Shown: positions 51,023 to 60,899, counted from the stretch's first letter. The stretch is DNA of 64,000 nt from Tenacibaculum holothuriorum (GCF_002120225.1 NZ_LAPZ01000011.1:89238-153237); one strand, 5' to 3'. Numbers and translations are program-made. Notes: generated by a model not told the origin, from the sequence alone.

Positions 51023-51781
51023 ATGACTAACGTTAATTCTTTTTTTAATTCTAAAAACACAGTTAATAATTTAACGGAAGATATATTAGATCAAACAAAA
51101 AATTATATAGAAGCTATAAAGGCTTTTTCAAGAACCACTTATAGTAGTATTTATGTAATTGATTATGAGAAAAAAGGATTTGATTATGTATCTGACAATC
51201 CTTTGTTTTTATGTGGACTAACCCCTAATGAAGTAAAAGAAATGGGGTATGAATTTTATTTTAAGCATGTTCCACCAGAAGATATAGACTTATTATTAAA
51301 AATAAATACTATTGGTTTTGATCTTTATGAAACGAAACCGTTAGAGGAAAGAAAAGACTATACTATATCGTATGATTTTCTTTTAAAAACGGAAGAAGGA
51401 AAATCGATTTTGATTAATCAAAAACTAACACCAATTTTTTTAAACGAAGAGGGTAAAGTATGGAAAGCATTATGCGTAGTTTCATTATCTACTAAACTAA
51501 ATTCTGGAAACATTACTGTTTATAAAAAAGGAAAAGGTATTGTTTATAAATATGATTTAGAAGGAGACTATTGGAAAACAATAGAAGAAATTAAATTGAC
51601 GAATAGAGAAAAAGAAATAATACAATATTCAATACGAGGATATGCTATTAAAGAAATTGCAGAAAAAATATTTGTATCTCCAGATACAGTTAAATTTCAT
51701 AGAAAGAAACTTTTTGAAAAACTCGATGTAGCTAATATTAGTGAAGCTGTTCGCTATGCAACTAATAATAAACTTGTATAA
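51023..51781 (+). CDS. LuxR-type regulator with PAS-like sensor domain
   Basis: 252 residues. N-terminal 140 residues resemble a PAS-like domain (IYVIDYEKKGFDYVSDNPLFLCGLTPNEVKEMGYEF, then a methyl-accepting-free beta pattern to VSLSTK). C-terminal LuxR helix-turn-helix: LTNREKEIIQYSIRGYAIKEIAEKIFVSPDTVKFHRKKLFEKL. No receiver domain, so it senses a ligand or acts alone. Monocistronic: terminator-like hairpin upstream and a strong one downstream. Targets unknown. Confidence 0.85.
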   Translation: MTNVNSFFNSKNTVNNLTEDILDQTKNYIEAIKAFSRTTYSSIYVIDYEKKGFDYVSDNPLFLCGLTPNEVKEMGYEFYFKHVPPEDIDLLLKINTIGFDLYETKPLEERKDYTISYDFLLKTEEGKSILINQKLTPIFLNEEGKVWKALCVVSLSTKLNSGNITVYKKGKGIVYKYDLEGDYWKTIEEIKLTNREKEIIQYSIRGYAIKEIAEKIFVSPDTVKFHRKKLFEKLDVANISEAVRYATNNKLV

Positions 51782-51782
51782 T

Positions 51783-51814
51783 AAAAAAGCAATCTATTAA
51801 TAGATTGCTTTTTT
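51783..51814. terminator. Bidirectional terminator, 32-bp perfect palindrome
   Basis: Core GCAATCTATTAATAGATTGC flanked by A6 and T6, between the convergent LuxR and obgE genes. Confidence 0.88.
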
Positions 51815-51832
51815 ATTTACGGTAACTAAATG

Positions 51833-52822
51833 TTAATTCAACATTTTCCAAAGTTTATCTTTTAACTCCATCAATCCTAATTGAGCTACTGAAGAAATAA
51901 ATAAAGCATCAACACCTTCTGGTAAATCTTGCTTAATTTCTTCTTTTAACTCATCGTCTAACATATCAGCTTTAGAAATAGCCAACAAACGTTGTTTATC
52001 TAACAATTCTGGATTGTGTTTACGAAGTTCATTTAATAAAATCTCGTATTCTTTTTTAATATCATCGCTATCTGCTGGAATTAAGAATAATAAAGCAGAA
52101 TTACGTTCTATATGACGTAAAAAGTAATGACCTAATCCTTTTCCTTCAGAAGCTCCTTCGATAATCCCAGGAATATCAGCCATTACAAAACTTTGATGAT
52201 TGCGGTATTCTACAATCCCTAAGTTAGGTTTTAGGGTTGTGAAAGCATAATCAGCAATTTTAGGTTTTGCAGCTGTTAATACTGAAAGTAAGGTTGATTT
52301 TCCTGCATTAGGAAACCCTACCAATCCAACATCTGCTAAAACTTTCAACTCTATTCTGTACCAAGCTTCTTGCCCTTCGATACCAGGTTGGGCATAACGA
52401 GGAGTTTGATTTGTTGGTGATTTAAAGTGCCAGTTTCCTTTTCCTCCTTTTCCACCTTCTAATAAAATAACATCTTGACCGTCTTCGGTAACTTCAAATA
52501 ATACTTCATCGGTATCTGCATCTTTAAAAATTGTACCTAACGGAACTGGAATTATTACATCTTTCCCATCGCTACCAGTGCTTCGGCTAGATCCTCCATC
52601 TCCACCATGTTCTGCTTTAAAATGACGTTTGAATTTTAAATGGAAAAGTGTCCACATATTTTTATCTCCACGTATAATTACGTGTCCGCCACGACCACCA
52701 TCACCACCATCAGGTCCTCCTTTGGCAACAAATTTTTCTCGATGTAAGTGTGCAGAACCACGTCCTCCTTTACCAGAAGAAGCGTATATTTTTATATAGT
52801 CAACAAAATTCCCTTCAGTCAT
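51833..52822 (-). CDS. obgE: GTPase ObgE/CgtA
   Basis: Essential ribosome-assembly GTPase. 329 residues: glycine-rich Obg fold (1-158; [29 protein letters not shown]), G domain with P-loop [12 protein letters not shown]3 [16 protein letters not shown], NKxD variant AISKADML and SA-like SSVAQLG. No C-terminal OCT domain, which is usual in Bacteroidota. Downstream of the HPRT-Adk fusion gene but separated by a hairpin. Confidence 0.96.
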   Translation of the reverse strand: MTEGNFVDYIKIYASSGKGGRGSAHLHREKFVAKGGPDGGDGGRGGHVIIRGDKNMWTLFHLKFKRHFKAEHGGDGGSSRSTGSDGKDVIIPVPLGTIFKDADTDEVLFEVTEDGQDVILLEGGKGGKGNWHFKSPTNQTPRYAQPGIEGQEAWYRIELKVLADVGLVGFPNAGKSTLLSVLTAAKPKIADYAFTTLKPNLGIVEYRNHQSFVMADIPGIIEGASEGKGLGHYFLRHIERNSALLFLIPADSDDIKKEYEILLNELRKHNPELLDKQRLLAISKADMLDDELKEEIKQDLPEGVDALFISSVAQLGLMELKDKLWKMLN

Positions 52823-52864
52823 TTTTTCAATATTTAATTCTTATTACAGAATGGATTTTAGATT

Positions 52865-52892
52865 AAAATTCCCACTTAGTAGCGGGAATTTT
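52865..52892 (-). terminator. Terminator after the HPRT-Adk gene
   Basis: AAAATTCCC / GGGAATTTT, 9 bp, 10-base loop; T-run on the minus strand continues as TTTTAAT. Confidence 0.65.
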
Positions 52893-52898
52893 TAAGTT

Positions 52899-54017
52899 TT
52901 ATAATTTGTCAAAAACTTCCGATAAGCGATTGGTAATATCATCTATACTACCAACTCCATCTACACCAAAGTAATTACCTTGTGCTTCGTAGAAGTCTTT
53001 TAAAATAGCTGTTTTTGTATTGTACTCGTTAAAACGATTTCTGATTTTACTTTCATCAGTATCATCAGAACGACCACTTGTTTTTCCTCTTTCTAAGATA
53101 CGCTCTACCAATAAATCTTCTGGTACTTCTAAAGCTACCATTCCGTTAATACGTTCACCTTTTTCAGCTAAAAAAGTATCTAAAGCTTCTGCTTGAGATT
53201 CGGTACGAGGAAAACCATCAAAAATAAATCCAGCTACTCCGTCATTCTTGTTTACTTCGGCTTGTAACATACTAATAGTTACTTCATCAGGTACTAAATC
53301 ACCAGCATCAATATATTTTTTAGCTAATACACCTAATTCTGTTTCGTTTTTAATGTTGTAACGAAATACATCTCCTGTAGAAATGTGAACTAAATCGTAC
53401 TTGTCTTTTAAAATTTCAGCTTGTGTTCCTTTTCCTGCACCTGGAGGTCCGAACAATACAATGTTTTTCATTTTGGGTTGTGATGTTAATTGATAAACAG
53501 CGGGTAAATTTCTTCCGAAACCATCATAGTCTAATCCGTAACCAACAATAAATTTGTCTTCGATACTTTTACCGATGTAATTTATGTTTAGTTCTTTTTT
53601 ATAAACATCTGGTTTAAAGAATAAGGTTGCTATTTTTAATTCTTTTACGTTTTTATTTTGAAAGATTTTATAAATCTCTTGTAATGTTGTTCCTGTATCA
53701 ATAATATCTTCTAGAATAATTACAGTTCGATTTGTTAAATCTTCGTTTATACCAATTAGTTTTTTTACAGTTTCTGATGAATTGGTTCCTTCGTAAGAAG
53801 CTAACTTAACAAAGGTCATTTCACATTTACCTTTATATTGACGTAAAAAATCGGCAGCGAAAACAAAACACCCGTTTAAAATTCCTATAAAAAGAGGAAT
53901 TTCATCTTCAGGTAAATCGTTTTGTACTTGTTCTGCTAATGATTGTACGATGGTGTCGATTTCGCTTTTAGTAACGAATTCCTTAAAGTATAAATCGTGA
54001 AGTTTAACTATTTTCAT
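52899..54017 (-). CDS. Fused hypoxanthine phosphoribosyltransferase-adenylate kinase
   Basis: One uninterrupted 372-residue frame with two complete enzymes of purine nucleotide metabolism. Residues 1-182 are HPRT: PRPP loop VIILEDIIDTGTT (99-111), VGYGLDYDGFGRNLP near 158-172. Residues 183-372 are adenylate kinase of the short type: P-loop GPPGAGKGTQ (190-199), FDGFPRTESQAEAL, and ERGKTSGRSDD in place of the LID insertion. The Adk part begins with its own Met (MKNIVLFG), so internal initiation is possible, but there is no stop or shift between the parts. The ATG at 54017 is preferred to that at 54083, which lies before the -7 element. Confidence 0.92.
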   Translation of the reverse strand: MKIVKLHDLYFKEFVTKSEIDTIVQSLAEQVQNDLPEDEIPLFIGILNGCFVFAADFLRQYKGKCEMTFVKLASYEGTNSSETVKKLIGINEDLTNRTVIILEDIIDTGTTLQEIYKIFQNKNVKELKIATLFFKPDVYKKELNINYIGKSIEDKFIVGYGLDYDGFGRNLPAVYQLTSQPKMKNIVLFGPPGAGKGTQAEILKDKYDLVHISTGDVFRYNIKNETELGVLAKKYIDAGDLVPDEVTISMLQAEVNKNDGVAGFIFDGFPRTESQAEALDTFLAEKGERINGMVALEVPEDLLVERILERGKTSGRSDDTDESKIRNRFNEYNTKTAILKDFYEAQGNYFGVDGVGSIDDITNRLSEVFDKL

Positions 54018-54032
54018 CAGTTTTGGAAATTG

Positions 54033-54040
54033 CAAAGATA
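54033..54040 (-). promoter_or_regulatory. -7 promoter element of the HPRT-Adk gene
   Basis: Minus-strand TATCTTTG, 15 bases before the ATG at 54017, directly after the secDF terminator. Confidence 0.5.
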
Positions 54041-54062
54041 ACTTGTTGTTATGAAATGAAAA

Positions 54063-54090
54063 AACCGTTTTGAATATATTCAAAACGGTT
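54063..54090 (-). terminator. Terminator after secDF, 28-bp perfect palindrome
   Basis: AACCGTTTTGAATA with TATTCAAAACGGTT; on the minus strand followed by TTTT and C. Confidence 0.82.
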
Positions 54091-54110
54091 AAAACAGTAA
54101 GTTTTTTTAT

Positions 54111-57095
54111 TTATTCTTTGTCTTCTTTTTTAGTAGCATCAAACATAATTGGAGTTGCTACGAATAATGAAGAGTATGTACCTACTAATACACCTACAAT
54201 TAATGCAAACATAAATCCTTTAATAGAGTCTCCTCCAAAGAAGAATATAGCTAACATTACTAATAATGTAGTTAAAGAGGTATTAATTGTTCTACCTAAT
54301 GTGCTGCTTAATGCTTTGTCTACTAAGCTAGCTGTAAACGTTTTGCTGTTACCAGTATATTCACGAATTCTATCGAAAATTACCACGGTATCATTTAATG
54401 AGTATCCTACTACTGTTAAGATTGCTGCAATGAACGATTGACCGATTTCCATGTCGAAAGGCATTACTTTGTATAATAAAGAGAAAACTCCTAATACAAC
54501 TAATACATCGTGGAATACAGCTACTACTGCACCAATAGAATAAGACATTCTTCTGAATCGTAATAAGATGTATAAGAATACAACAGCTAATGCTAATATT
54601 ACAGCCCAAATTGCAGCTTGTTTAATATCATCGGCAATTGTAGGTTCTACTTTCATATAACTCATAATTCCGTTACCAGCTTTTTCGAAACCTGGTTTGA
54701 AATCTTCGTAAGAAGTATCTCCTAAATATTGCTTTAATCCATTATATAAAGCAGTTTGTACTTCATTATCTACTTCTTTACCATCTTCGTCAATTTTAAA
54801 AGCAGTAGTGATTTTTAATTGATTATCTGAACCGTAAGTTTTAACTTCTGGAGCATTGTTTCCTAAAACAGCTTTTAAGTTTGAAGCAACTTCGTTAGCT
54901 TTCATAGGTTGGTCGAAACGAACTAAGTAAGAACGACCTCCTTTAAAATCTACACCTTGCTTTAATCCTAAAGTAATCATAGAAACTAAACCAACAGCAA
55001 TAAAGAATCCTGAAATGATATAGGCTAACTTACGTTTCTTTAAGAATTCGATGTTGATATTTTTAAACCAATTCTTAGAAAGGTTTGTATTAAATGGTAA
55101 AGCTGTTCCTTTTTCTACAGCTCCGTCAATAAATAAACGAGTAATAAATACTGCTGTAAATAATGAAGTAGCAATACCAATCATTAATGTTAAAGCGAAA
55201 CCTTTAATTGGTCCTGTACCGAAAGAATATAAGATGATACCTGTTAATAAAGTAGTAATGTTAGCATCAATAATTGCAGATAATGCTCCTTTAATACTAA
55301 AACCTTCATCTACTGCTTCACGTAAAGATTTACCTCCACCTAAGGCTTCCTTAATTCTTTCGAAAATAATTACGTTCGCATCTACCGACATACCAATGGT
55401 TAAGATAATACCTGCGATACCTGGTAATGTTAATACCGAGTTGAAAGATGCTAAAATTCCGAAAATAAATAAGATGTTTACTAATAAAGCAACATCTGCG
55501 TATAAACCAGCTTTACCATAATATAAGTACATCCAGACTAATACTAAAACAATCGCTAATCCGAAAGACCACATACTTGCGTTAATAGATTCTTTACCTA
55601 AAGATGGTCCAACAACTTCTGCTTGAATAATACGAGCGGGAGCAGGTAATTTACCAGCTTTTAAAATAGTTGCAATATCTTGTGCTTCGTTAACGGTCAT
55701 AGAACCACCAGAAATAGAAGAGTTACTACCTAATTGTCCATTAATAATTGGAGCAGTATAAACATAGTTATCTAATACAATGGCAACATGTTTTCCGATG
55801 TTTTCTCCTGTTAGTTTAGACCATTTCTTAGTTCCTACTGCGTTCATTGTCATAGATACAATAGGCTTACTTAATTGATCGTAGTCTTGTTTTGCATCAG
55901 CAATTACATCACCATCAATAGCTGGTTGGTCTTTTCTATTAGATTTGATTGCGTATAAACCAATAATTTCAGTAGTACCATCAGCACTTGGTTGTGCTTT
56001 ATACTCCCATAAGAATTTAGTATACCTTAAGTTATTTGGAAGTAAAGCTCTAACTTCTTTATTCGCTAATAAACTGTTAACTCTTGCAGTATCAGAAACT
56101 CTAGCTTGAGCAACTAAAGAAGTTACTTGTTGCGGTCCTTGAGCTATATTTGGAAATAAATATGTGAAAAGATTTTTTTGATTTTCAACGTTAGTAGAAT
56201 CTGCTGATTCTCCTAATAAATCATCAATACTATCTCCAGGTTTTTTTGCTGAATCTTTAGCTTGCTCAGTAGCAGAATCATCTTTTAATAATTCAGCAAC
56301 CTTTGCATTTGCAGCAAAGAAAAAGTTTTGAATATCAGCATTTGTATGTACTTCCCAGAATTGTAATTCTGCTGTACTTTGTAATAATTTTTCAACACGA
56401 TCAATATCTTTTGCTCCTGGTAATTCTACTTGAATTCTTCCTGAAGTTCCAATACGTTGAATACTTGGTTGTACTACACCGAATTTATCAATACGGCTAC
56501 GTAATACTTCAAAAGCAGTGTTAATAGATGTGTTTATTTCTTCTTGTAAAGTCGATTTTACTTGTTCGTTGGTTTTGTTGAAGTCGATTTTATCTCGTAA
56601 CGCTTTTGTTCCGAAAATAGTTGGGTCACTTAACTTAACAGATGTTCCAGCTAATTCTACAAAATTGTTATAGAATAAATCTAAGTAATTGTCTTGGCTG
56701 TCTTTTTGAGCCTCGTCAGCCTTGGCTAAAGCTTGTCTAAACGTTGTGTTTTGTGAATCGTTAGACAAACCAATCAAGATATCTTTTACAGATACTTGTA
56801 AAATTGCGTTAATACCACCTTTTAAATCTAAACCAAGGTTCATTTCTCGGTTTTTAATGTCATTGTAGGTGTACTCTGTAAATCCTAGATTTACAACCTC
56901 TTTATTTGCTACACTATCTAAATATCTTCTTTCGAATTTAGCTAATGCTCTACCATTGTTGTCTTTTACATTGTTCTTCGCATACTCCTTGGCGCTATCT
57001 TCTACCTTGTTGGCAAAAAACGTAAACGACAATTGGTAAACACTTACTAATCCAAATAGAATAGCAAATAATTTAATTAATCCTTTGTTTTGCAT
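54111..57095 (-). CDS. secDF: Protein translocase subunit SecDF (fused)
   Basis: Inner-membrane proton-driven accessory of the Sec translocon, SecD and SecF joined in one 994-residue chain as in many Bacteroidota. SecD half: first helix (about 8-28), periplasmic P1 domain with LGLDLKGGINAILQV and FGVVQPSIQRIGTSGRIQVELPG, then helices with GIILTIGMSVDANVIIFERIKEAL. SecF half (from about 680) has VDFKGGRSYLVRF and GYSLNDTVVIFDRIRE. The linker in P1 (about 250-300) contains a low-complexity acidic insert (SAKKPGDSIDDLLGESADS). A -7 element TATATTTG precedes it. Confidence 0.96.
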   Translation of the reverse strand: MQNKGLIKLFAILFGLVSVYQLSFTFFANKVEDSAKEYAKNNVKDNNGRALAKFERRYLDSVANKEVVNLGFTEYTYNDIKNREMNLGLDLKGGINAILQVSVKDILIGLSNDSQNTTFRQALAKADEAQKDSQDNYLDLFYNNFVELAGTSVKLSDPTIFGTKALRDKIDFNKTNEQVKSTLQEEINTSINTAFEVLRSRIDKFGVVQPSIQRIGTSGRIQVELPGAKDIDRVEKLLQSTAELQFWEVHTNADIQNFFFAANAKVAELLKDDSATEQAKDSAKKPGDSIDDLLGESADSTNVENQKNLFTYLFPNIAQGPQQVTSLVAQARVSDTARVNSLLANKEVRALLPNNLRYTKFLWEYKAQPSADGTTEIIGLYAIKSNRKDQPAIDGDVIADAKQDYDQLSKPIVSMTMNAVGTKKWSKLTGENIGKHVAIVLDNYVYTAPIINGQLGSNSSISGGSMTVNEAQDIATILKAGKLPAPARIIQAEVVGPSLGKESINASMWSFGLAIVLVLVWMYLYYGKAGLYADVALLVNILFIFGILASFNSVLTLPGIAGIILTIGMSVDANVIIFERIKEALGGGKSLREAVDEGFSIKGALSAIIDANITTLLTGIILYSFGTGPIKGFALTLMIGIATSLFTAVFITRLFIDGAVEKGTALPFNTNLSKNWFKNINIEFLKKRKLAYIISGFFIAVGLVSMITLGLKQGVDFKGGRSYLVRFDQPMKANEVASNLKAVLGNNAPEVKTYGSDNQLKITTAFKIDEDGKEVDNEVQTALYNGLKQYLGDTSYEDFKPGFEKAGNGIMSYMKVEPTIADDIKQAAIWAVILALAVVFLYILLRFRRMSYSIGAVVAVFHDVLVVLGVFSLLYKVMPFDMEIGQSFIAAILTVVGYSLNDTVVIFDRIREYTGNSKTFTASLVDKALSSTLGRTINTSLTTLLVMLAIFFFGGDSIKGFMFALIVGVLVGTYSSLFVATPIMFDATKKEDKE

Positions 57096-57132
57096 TTTAA
57101 ATAATTTAAATCGACTTTATTTTAAAAACGTG

Positions 57133-57140
57133 CAAATATA
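57133..57140 (-). promoter_or_regulatory. -7 promoter element of secDF
   Basis: Minus-strand TATATTTG, 37 bases before the ATG. No clear TTG. Confidence 0.45.
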
Positions 57141-57291
57141 GTGTTTCACACAAAGAAAAGCCAATTCTTTTATCATATTTATCTCTGTAGTATATATTTA
57201 AAGAATACTTGCTAATAAAACACAGTTTCTTTAGCAATTATATTATGTATATTTACCTGCTTTTTTTAAACAAACAACTTAACTTTATATA

Positions 57292-58968
57292 ATGTCACAT
57301 TTAACAGATATTGAAATTGCTCAGGCAAAAGAATTACAACATATAAAGAATATTGCTCAGAAATTAAATGTACAAGAAGATGATTTGGAAATGTATGGGA
57401 AATACAAAGCTAAATTGCCTCTTGATTTAATTAATGAGGATAAGATTAAACAGAATAACTTAGTGTTGGTTACAGCATTAACTCCTACACCAGCAGGTGA
57501 AGGAAAAACTACAGTTTCTATCGGATTAACAGAAGGACTTAACAAAATAGGTAAACAAGCTACTGTTGTATTAAGAGAACCTTCTTTGGGGCCAGTATTC
57601 GGAATTAAAGGTGGTGCAGCAGGTGGAGGTTATTCTCAAGTAGTACCAATGGAAGATATAAATCTTCATTTTACGGGAGATTTTAACGCTGTAGAAAAAG
57701 CGAATAACTTATTAGCTGCGTTAATTGATAATAATATTCAAAGTAAAACGAACAATTTAAATATTGATCCTCGAACTATTTTGTGGAAACGTGTGATTGA
57801 TATGAATGATCGTTCTTTGCGTCAAATCACGATTGGTCTTGGTGGAACAGCAAATGGAATTCCTCGTGAAGATGGATTTAACATTACACCAGCATCTGAA
57901 GTAATGGCTATTTTATGCATGGCTACAAGTTTTGACGATTTAAAAGAACGCCTTGGTAATATTTTTATCGGATTTACTTTTGATAAGCAACCAGTATTTG
58001 CTCGTGATTTAAAAGCACAAGATGCTATGGCAATTTTATTAAAAGATGCAGTAAAGCCTAATCTTGTTCAAACTTTAGAAGAGAATCCAGCGATTATTCA
58101 CGGAGGACCGTTTGCTAATATTGCTCAAGGAACTAATACGATACTTGCAACTAAAATGGGATTGTCTTTATCTGATTATGTGGTTACAGAAGCAGGTTTT
58201 GGTGCAGATTTAGGTGCTGAAAAATTCTTAAATATTAAATCTCAATATGCAGGATTGAATCCGAAGTGTGTAGTATTAGTTGCAACTGTAAGAGCGTTAC
58301 GTCATCATGGAGGTTCACCGAAAGAAGAGTATAATACAGCTAGCCTAGAAAGAGTTCAAAAAGGATTTAAAAACCTTGAAAAGCACATTGAAAATATTCG
58401 TAAATATAATATAGAACCAGTTGTAGCGATTAATTCATTTATTTCTGATACTGAAGAAGAAGTGAATTTTGTTATTGAAGCGTGTAATAAATTAGGAGTT
58501 AAAGCTGTCGTTTCTGAAGGTTGGGCTAAAGGAGGAGAAGGAACTCAAAATTTAGCAAAAGCGGTTGTTGATGTTGTTGAAAATAAAGCAACTCAATTTA
58601 AACCATTATATAATTGGAAAAGTCCTGTTAAGGAAAAGATAGAAACTATTGCAAAGGAAATTTATGGTGCTATAAAAGTAGAGTATAGCAAAAAAGCTCA
58701 GTTGAATTTAAGAAGAATTGATCGTCTTGGATTTAACGATTTTGCTGTGTGTATGGCAAAAACCCAAAAATCTTTTTCAGATAATGATAAATTAATTGGA
58801 AGACCAGAAGGATTCACGGTAACTGTAAGAGAAATTGAAATTGCAGCAGGAGCACAGTTTATAATCCCAATTTTAGGGAAAATGATGCGAATGCCTGGGT
58901 TACCAGCTACACCAGCATCCGAAGGAATGACAATTGATAATGAAGGAGTAATTTCTGGATTGTCATAA
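57292..58968 (+). CDS. fhs: Formate-tetrahydrofolate ligase
   Basis: ATP-dependent synthesis of 10-formyltetrahydrofolate for purine and one-carbon metabolism; supplies the cofactor used by PurH. 558 residues with P-loop TPTPAGEGKTTVSIGL near 65, LREPSLGPVFGIKGGAAGGGYSQVVPMEDINLH, FANIAQGTNTI and TEAGFGADLGAEKF. Length is normal. Preceded by a TATATTTA-type element and followed by an intrinsic terminator, so it stands alone. Confidence 0.97.
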   Translation: MSHLTDIEIAQAKELQHIKNIAQKLNVQEDDLEMYGKYKAKLPLDLINEDKIKQNNLVLVTALTPTPAGEGKTTVSIGLTEGLNKIGKQATVVLREPSLGPVFGIKGGAAGGGYSQVVPMEDINLHFTGDFNAVEKANNLLAALIDNNIQSKTNNLNIDPRTILWKRVIDMNDRSLRQITIGLGGTANGIPREDGFNITPASEVMAILCMATSFDDLKERLGNIFIGFTFDKQPVFARDLKAQDAMAILLKDAVKPNLVQTLEENPAIIHGGPFANIAQGTNTILATKMGLSLSDYVVTEAGFGADLGAEKFLNIKSQYAGLNPKCVVLVATVRALRHHGGSPKEEYNTASLERVQKGFKNLEKHIENIRKYNIEPVVAINSFISDTEEEVNFVIEACNKLGVKAVVSEGWAKGGEGTQNLAKAVVDVVENKATQFKPLYNWKSPVKEKIETIAKEIYGAIKVEYSKKAQLNLRRIDRLGFNDFAVCMAKTQKSFSDNDKLIGRPEGFTVTVREIEIAAGAQFIIPILGKMMRMPGLPATPASEGMTIDNEGVISGLS

Positions 58969-58982
58969 ATTATACTTAATTC

Positions 58983-59015
58983 AAGAGGTTGTTATTTTAA
59001 GCAACCTCTTTTTGT
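58983..59015 (+). terminator. Terminator after fhs
   Basis: AAGAGGTTG / CAACCTCTT, 9 bp (58983-58991 with 59002-59010), then T-rich tract. Confidence 0.85.
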
Positions 59016-59030
59016 TTTAATAAAAAAATA

Positions 59031-59459
59031 ATGAAACCAGTAATTGTAACAAGAATAATTAATAAATCGAAAAGTGAAGTTTGGAATACAATAACCAATC
59101 ATTCGAAAATGATTCAATGGTTTTTTAATAATATACCTGATTTTAAACCCGAAGTAGGATTTACAACAGAATTTAATGTGAATTCTGGTGAAAGAAATTT
59201 TTTACATGTATGGAGAGTTACTGAAGTAAATCCTCAAAATAAAATTGTTTGTGAATGGAAATATCCTGAATATGTTGATAAAAGTTTATGGGTAACTTTT
59301 GAGCTAAAAAAAATATCAACTAATTCTACAGAATTTAAAGTAGAAGCTTTAGGTATTGAGTATTTTGAAAGTTTTAATATTCCAGAATTCAAAAGAGAGA
59401 GTTGTGAAGGAGGTTGGAGTTATTTTTCTGATAATTTGAAATCGTATTTAGAAAAATAG
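59031..59459 (+). CDS. SRPBCC (AHSA1-type) domain protein
   Basis: 142 residues, a single START/Bet v1-like domain: N-terminal VTRIINKSKSEVWNTITNHSKMIQWFF, WRVTEVNPQNKIVCEWKYPEY, and C-terminal helix GGWSYFSDNLKSYLEK. Ligand-binding or chaperone-stimulating role unknown. It starts about 15 bases after the fhs terminator and converges with the SnoaL-like gene. Confidence 0.82.
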   Translation: MKPVIVTRIINKSKSEVWNTITNHSKMIQWFFNNIPDFKPEVGFTTEFNVNSGERNFLHVWRVTEVNPQNKIVCEWKYPEYVDKSLWVTFELKKISTNSTEFKVEALGIEYFESFNIPEFKRESCEGGWSYFSDNLKSYLEK

Positions 59460-59466
59460 AGAAAGC

Positions 59467-59817
59467 TTATTTAAGTTTTCTGTCTTCTTTTATTTCTCCT
59501 ATATGATAATAAGCTACTACTTTTTCAATTAATCCATTTTTTATATAGTGCCATTCGCTTACGTCTAGTTTAAAATCGTTTTGTATAGCAGTGTATCTGA
59601 TACAAGATTTATTTTCAGTGTAAACTTCATCAAGAATGTTAAATTGGTAATTTAGAAACTTATCTTTATTACTCTCAACTAAATTTATATAGTCTTTTTT
59701 GCTTTTAATTATTCCAAAAGGGCTAACATGTTCAAAGTTTTCTGTTATTGGTAGGCTGTAAAAATCTCCATTTTCCCATTTATTAAACCAGTTTTTAGAA
59801 ATTTCTTTTGAATTCAT
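59467..59817 (-). CDS. NTF2/SnoaL-like small protein
   Basis: 116 residues with a cone-shaped NTF2-like fold pattern: KNWFNKWENGDFYSLPITENFEHVSPFGIIKSKKDYINLVE, then SCIRYTAIQNDFKLDVSEWHYIKNGLIEKVVAYYH. No catalytic residues can be assigned. It sits between a terminator upstream and a convergent gene, so monocistronic. Function unknown. Confidence 0.78.
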   Translation of the reverse strand: MNSKEISKNWFNKWENGDFYSLPITENFEHVSPFGIIKSKKDYINLVESNKDKFLNYQFNILDEVYTENKSCIRYTAIQNDFKLDVSEWHYIKNGLIEKVVAYYHIGEIKEDRKLK

Positions 59818-59832
59818 AATATCTAAAAATAC

Positions 59833-59863
59833 AAAAAGGAACTCTAAGTTAGAGTTCCTTTTT
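59833..59863 (-). terminator. Terminator after the coiled-coil membrane protein gene
   Basis: 13-bp stem (59833-59845 with 59851-59863; core GGAACTCT), loop AAGTT, T-run on either side. Confidence 0.85.
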
Positions 59864-59885
59864 TGTTATAAATTAAAACTGAAGT

Positions 59886-60470
59886 TTATACACCACGTTG
59901 TTTGTTAATTTCATCCTGTAATTGTCTACGCAGTTTTTGTTCTCTCTCTAAAGCTTTTTTCTTGTGAGCTTCAAATTCATTTTCTACATCTACTAACGCA
60001 TCTTTTGTTTCTTTTGTTACTGAGTTACTATTATTGAATTTATAAATGAAAAAAGCTAAAGCAGCAAATAATCCTAAAATGGCACTCCACATAATTGTGT
60101 TATATGTACCTTTTTGTAACGGAATTCCTACAAATGAAATAGCATCTTCTTTTTCAATAGAAGTGGTTAAATCTGTATTTAAAGTAGAGATTTTAGCTTG
60201 AAGACTTTTTATGCTATTTAAATGTGTATCTATATGTTTCTGCTTGGTAACAATATCTTTTTTTAGAACAGAAATACTATCGGTTACATTTTTTTGAAGT
60301 GTTAAAAATTCGTTCTTTTTTACAACTTTATAAATCTGATAGTTATTCGATTTTTTATATAATTCTTTAAACTGATTTTCAACAGTATTTGGTAGTTGAG
60401 TTACTTCTTGAGCATTAATACTTGTTCCTATTAAAGTTAATGCGAACGCTAGTGTTTTTATAGTCTTCAT
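59886..60470 (-). CDS. Coiled-coil membrane protein of unknown function
   Basis: 194 residues: signal peptide (1-20, INAQ), periplasmic coiled coil (about 58-115, heptad-like with Lys/Leu/Ile), one membrane helix (about 128-146, TIMWSAILGLFAALAFFIY), and a cytoplasmic Lys/Glu/Arg-rich coiled coil (about 155-192). No family recognised. It has its own start region after the rplT terminator and its own terminator, so it is monocistronic. Confidence 0.75.
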   Translation of the reverse strand: MKTIKTLAFALTLIGTSINAQEVTQLPNTVENQFKELYKKSNNYQIYKVVKKNEFLTLQKNVTDSISVLKKDIVTKQKHIDTHLNSIKSLQAKISTLNTDLTTSIEKEDAISFVGIPLQKGTYNTIMWSAILGLFAALAFFIYKFNNSNSVTKETKDALVDVENEFEAHKKKALEREQKLRRQLQDEINKQRGV

Positions 60471-60500
60471 CTTCTGTCTCTTGTTAAAGTTTTTATTTAA

Positions 60501-60530
60501 AAAAACCCAAACGTAAAAGTTTGGGTTTTT
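60501..60530 (-). terminator. Terminator of the thrS-infC-rpmI-rplT operon
   Basis: 12-bp stem (60501-60512 with 60519-60530; core CCCAAAC), loop GTAAAA, T-run on the minus strand. Confidence 0.88.
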
Positions 60531-60554
60531 AGTATATAAGCAAGTGTATTAAAC

Positions 60555-60899
60555 TTATTTTACTTTTTCTACAATGGCCTTAAAAGCTTCTGGGTTGTTC
60601 ATAGCTAAATCAGCTAAAACCTTACGGTTTAATTCGATATTGTTAGCTTTTACTTTACCCATAAACTGTGAGTAAGACATTCCGTACTGACGAGCTCCAG
60701 CGTTGATACGTTGAATCCATAATGAACGGAAGTTTCTCTTATTGTTTTTACGGTCACGGTATGCATATTGCATTGCCTTTTCAACCGCATTTTTTGCTAC
60801 TGTATAAACGTTCTTTCTACGTCCAAAGTAACCTTTTGCTTGCTTCAAGATTTTCTTTCTTCTATTTCTTGAAGCTACTGAATTTACTGATCTTGGCAT
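60555..60899 (-). CDS. rplT: 50S ribosomal protein L20
   Basis: 114 residues, basic, binds 23S rRNA early in assembly: [51 protein letters not shown] and [23 protein letters not shown]. Last gene of the canonical infC-rpmI-rplT order, with a terminator right after. In E. coli L20 represses rpmI translation; a leader structure for that is not obvious in the 93-base gap. Confidence 0.97.
   Translation of the reverse strand: MPRSVNSVASRNRRKKILKQAKGYFGRRKNVYTVAKNAVEKAMQYAYRDRKNNKRNFRSLWIQRINAGARQYGMSYSQFMGKVKANNIELNRKVLADLAMNNPEAFKAIVEKVK

Noticed and set aside
55051..55521. Open frame of 156 codons on the plus strand inside secDF
   Set aside because: Antisense shadow of a well-conserved gene; its translation follows the reverse of SecDF hydrophobic segments and it has no promoter or start context.
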